Of a DNA stretch of 64,000 nt, positions 62,245-64,000 are shown one piece after another. The stretch covers positions 9,097-73,096 of the forward strand of contig JBGRQA010000030.1 in NCBI GenBank assembly GCA_041725895.1, written 5' to 3'. Source of the stretch: JBGRQA01 sp041725895. GTDB lineage: Bacteria > Bacteroidota > Bacteroidia > Bacteroidales > Marinifilaceae. Position numbers and translations under genes: made by a program. Below the pieces are notes generated by a model that saw only the letters and a program-made list of their open reading frames with translations, had not been told where the DNA came from and searched no databases. Each line of letters starts with the position of its first letter. Within the stretch, counting starts at the first letter, position 1.

Positions 62245-63501
62245 ATGAGAAAAGAAGTTTGTTGGGGAACCATTATGGCAATGCTATGCCTGTTGATACC
62301 AACAGGAAGACTTGCAGCCCAAAACACCACCAGTTCTCCCTATTCCTACTACGGAATTGGCGAACTCTTGCGCGGAGGCAATGCCCAAACTGCGGGTATG
62401 GGAGGCACCTACCAGGCTTTTAAAGGAAAAAACAGCATTAATTTTAGCAACCCGGCCTCGCTGACGGCCCTCGATAGCATGAAATTTATTTTCAATGTAG
62501 GGGGTAGTGTGAAATTTACCGAGATGAAGCAGCAGGGCAACACCGATGATTTTAGTGATTACAATTTCACCGGATTGGAGTTTGGTTTTCGGGTGGCTCC
62601 CAACTGGTATACAGGTTTGGGGCTGGTTCCTTACTCCTCTTTGGGTTACAAGGTGCAGCAGCAGAACATGGTGGAAGGGGGAACCGAAATCTACAACAGT
62701 TTGCTGGAAGGAACCGGTGGTTTCAACCAGCTGGTATGGGCGAATGCCCTGCAGTTGGGAAAGGGACTGTCTTTAGGTATCAATGCCATCTTCCTTTTTG
62801 GTACAAACGATCACAACGAAACCATTCTATTGAATGATGATGCAGCTTTCGCTTACCATCACAAGGAGCGATTGAATGTAACGGATGTTTACTTCAATTT
62901 GGGAGTGCAGTACGAAACCCCTTTGACCACCAATTGGGGGATGAGTTTGGGGGCTACCTTTCAGCCGGGCAACAAATTGAGCGCCAAGTACAGTACCTAC
63001 ACCTCCAGTAGCCAATCTTCGGACGATGAGTTTGATACCGAAACCAAGGGAAACATGAAGCTTCCGGCAGAAGTAGGTTTGGGGGTCGGATTTTGCTACA
63101 AGGATAAGCTTTGGATGGGGGCCGATGTGTTGCATCAGCAGTGGTCGGAGGCTGATTTGCTTCGGGGAGAGGATTACCTGAAGGACAGAACCCGTTTCTC
63201 GCTGGGAGCTGAGTACAGACCTCAGGAGTATTCCCGTTCTCTTTGGAAGCAGATGAAGTACCGGGTGGGTGGTTTCTACGATACCGGTTACTTTCAGCTG
63301 AAGGGGGAGGACATTACCAGCTATGGGGTGTCTCTTGGTTTGGGAATTCCAATGGGCAAAGGCAAAGGGTGGATCAACATGGCCCTGGAATATGGACAGA
63401 CCGGAACCACCAACAATTCTCTGGTTCAGGAGAATTTCACCCGGATTACCCTAGGAATTAGCCTGATGGAGACATGGTTCGCCAAACGAAAATATGATTA
63501 G
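62245..63501 (+). CDS. Outer-membrane protein (FadL/OmpP1-like pattern)
   Basis: A 418-residue beta-barrel protein. Signal peptide about 1-26 (ending GRLAAQ), then SYYGIGELLRGGNAQTAGMGGTYQAFKGKNSINFSNPASL, typical of the OmpP1/FadL/TodX group with its N-terminal plug; strands follow to the end (FTRITLGISLMETWF). It lacks a terminal aromatic after the last strand. ATG at 62245 (MRKEVCWG) is chosen since the longer start at 62221 overlaps the DUF4270 gene and spoils the leader. Likely works with the DUF4270 lipoprotein. Confidence 0.8.
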   Translation: MRKEVCWGTIMAMLCLLIPTGRLAAQNTTSSPYSYYGIGELLRGGNAQTAGMGGTYQAFKGKNSINFSNPASLTALDSMKFIFNVGGSVKFTEMKQQGNTDDFSDYNFTGLEFGFRVAPNWYTGLGLVPYSSLGYKVQQQNMVEGGTEIYNSLLEGTGGFNQLVWANALQLGKGLSLGINAIFLFGTNDHNETILLNDDAAFAYHHKERLNVTDVYFNLGVQYETPLTTNWGMSLGATFQPGNKLSAKYSTYTSSSQSSDDEFDTETKGNMKLPAEVGLGVGFCYKDKLWMGADVLHQQWSEADLLRGEDYLKDRTRFSLGAEYRPQEYSRSLWKQMKYRVGGFYDTGYFQLKGEDITSYGVSLGLGIPMGKGKGWINMALEYGQTGTTNNSLVQENFTRITLGISLMETWFAKRKYD

Positions 63502-63598
63502 GTTAGCATAGAGTTCTATCTTTTACTGAAAGAAATGGACCGGAGAAGGGCCCGTTTCAATTGGGATTTGGTATAGAATGCGAAGTAGTAAGTGCTTG

Positions 63599-63637
63599 AA
63601 AACCTCGGATGGTCTCAGACTGTCCGGGGTTTTCTGT
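63599..63637 (+). terminator. Terminator-like hairpin
   Basis: AAAACCTCGGA (63599-63609) / TCCGGGGTTTT (63623-63633) with one G.T pair, then CTGTTTT. It lies 98 bp after the outer-membrane protein gene. The gap 63638-63793 shows nothing that I can support. Confidence 0.7.
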
Positions 63638-63793
63638 TTTGGATATCTCTTTAGCAAGTTGGGAGTTCCACGGGTAAGTAGCCTCTATCTTTCTTTTTTC
63701 TTTCGGCTTTAATCTTTGCAGATAGCCTCGGTCACAGGGAGCGGGGCTGCTGTAACAGGAGCAGTTTCCCTTTCTCTTTACCACTGGATCTTT

Positions 63794-63882
63794 CTACAGT
63801 TTAGCAATCCCTTCAGATTCGGGGGAGTAGGCTTCCCATTGGGTAATGTCTGCCTCGTACTCCAACTCTACCCCTTCCCATA
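63794..63882 (-). pseudogene. Possible C-terminal gene remnant next to the insertion sequence
   Basis: The minus strand reads LWEGVELEYEADITQW and continues EAYSPESEGIAKL to a stop at 63794-63796. The composition is protein-like and unlike its surroundings. It runs into the insertion-sequence end at 63883, so it may be the tail of a gene split by the insertion; the frame continues to an ATG at 63940, so a complete 48-residue ORF is an alternative. No family recognised. Confidence 0.35.
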
Positions 63883-64000
63883 GAGACTGTTCATAACTCT
63901 GTGTCAGGGTGAATTGATAAAGAATATATCTTAGCACCATGACAAAGAAATTCAACTATGATTCGTTTAAGGAAAAAGCGATCCAAGGTATACTGGAGGG
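63883..64000 (+). mobile_element. Left end of an IS256-type insertion sequence (cut by window end)
   Basis: A terminal-repeat-like sequence GAGACTGTTCATAACTCTGT starts at 63883, a form I know from IS256-family ends, and a transposase-like start follows 33 bp later. The right end and the target duplication are outside the window, so the length cannot be given. Confidence 0.6.
63939..64000 (+). CDS. IS256-family transposase (first 20 codons)
   Basis: ATG at 63939 begins MTKKFNYDSFKEKAIQGILE, a typical N-terminus of IS256/MULE transposases in this phylum (M-T-K-K-F-x-Y-x-x-F-K). Only 62 bases are in the window, so the DDE catalytic core is not seen. A -7-like TATCTTAG lies at 63928-63935. Confidence 0.65.
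   Translation, partial: MTKKFNYDSFKEKAIQGILE

Noticed and set aside
63557..63784. Minus-strand ORF of 75 codons near the window end
   Set aside because: Covers a terminator hairpin and shows no protein-like features.

Overview
The window looks like a chromosomal segment of a member of the Bacteroidota, most likely a free-living, facultatively or strictly anaerobic Marinilabiliales-type marine bacterium. The phylum call rests on rpoC followed by a DUF3467 gene, a SusC/SusD pair, S46 dipeptidyl peptidase, Porin_O_P proteins, HU-related proteins, DUF4270 and DUF4907 proteins, weak Shine-Dalgarno use, and several promoters of the TTG-N19-TANNTTTG type. The order-level placement is inference only.

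Layout. 1-4160: 3' part of rpoC and a DUF3467 gene, each with a terminator. 4332-4546: a GC-rich 23/24-bp palindromic minisatellite. 4632-6771: cstA-type transporter and a GxxExxY nuclease-like gene bracketed by imperfect inverted repeats. 6985-10982: etfB-etfA-acyl-CoA dehydrogenase. 11254-13749: two outer-membrane porin-like proteins. 14006-26003: a large glycerol / glycerophosphodiester locus (padR, glpK1, a 55-residue ORF, glpD, glpT, glpQ, porin, glpK2, glpF, outer-membrane protein). 26347-28568: a 22-bp tandem array, an HU-like protein, an unknown protein and a possible HEPN protein. 28685-33989: DUF2520 protein, KdsC-like phosphatase, UbiA-family prenyltransferase, Maf and an S46 peptidase. 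34269-35090: universal-stress-like protein. 35411-43850: an electron-bifurcating-type [FeFe]-hydrogenase operon with an upstream accessory module. 44116-45974: tandem paralogous membrane-anchored proteins. 46325-49256: CorA and an ABC exporter. 49503-50922: a second 22-bp array, a candidate small RNA and an orphan LytTR response regulator. 51367-58166: PAS histidine kinase and SusC/SusD, flanked by two copies of a conserved promoter-like hairpin element. 59136-63501: divergent DUF4907/Kelch and DUF4270/outer-membrane-protein pairs. 63883-64000: left end of an IS256-type insertion sequence.

How it works together. The glp locus gives a complete route: porin entry, periplasmic cleavage of glycerophosphodiesters by lipoprotein GlpQ, glycerol-3-phosphate import by GlpT and oxidation by GlpD, with a parallel GlpF/GlpK route for free glycerol. 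Two promoters in the locus, in front of padR and glpK2, share an identical architecture with the word GCTATGTA between the -33 and -7 boxes, and a perfect inverted version of this word lies before glpD. This suggests a PadR regulon. The hydrogenase operon supplies an HndABCD/HydABC-like enzyme that would join NADH and ferredoxin oxidation to H2 formation. Its accessory genes (two DRTGG-like proteins, two GHKL ATPases, a PHP protein and a HydA-like protein without the catalytic proton-transfer cysteine) look like a dedicated sensing or assembly module.

The least explained parts are non-coding: four arrays of roughly 21-24-bp period, the duplicated hairpin element around susCD, a candidate small RNA, and several genes whose -7 box lies only 4-7 nt from the start codon.
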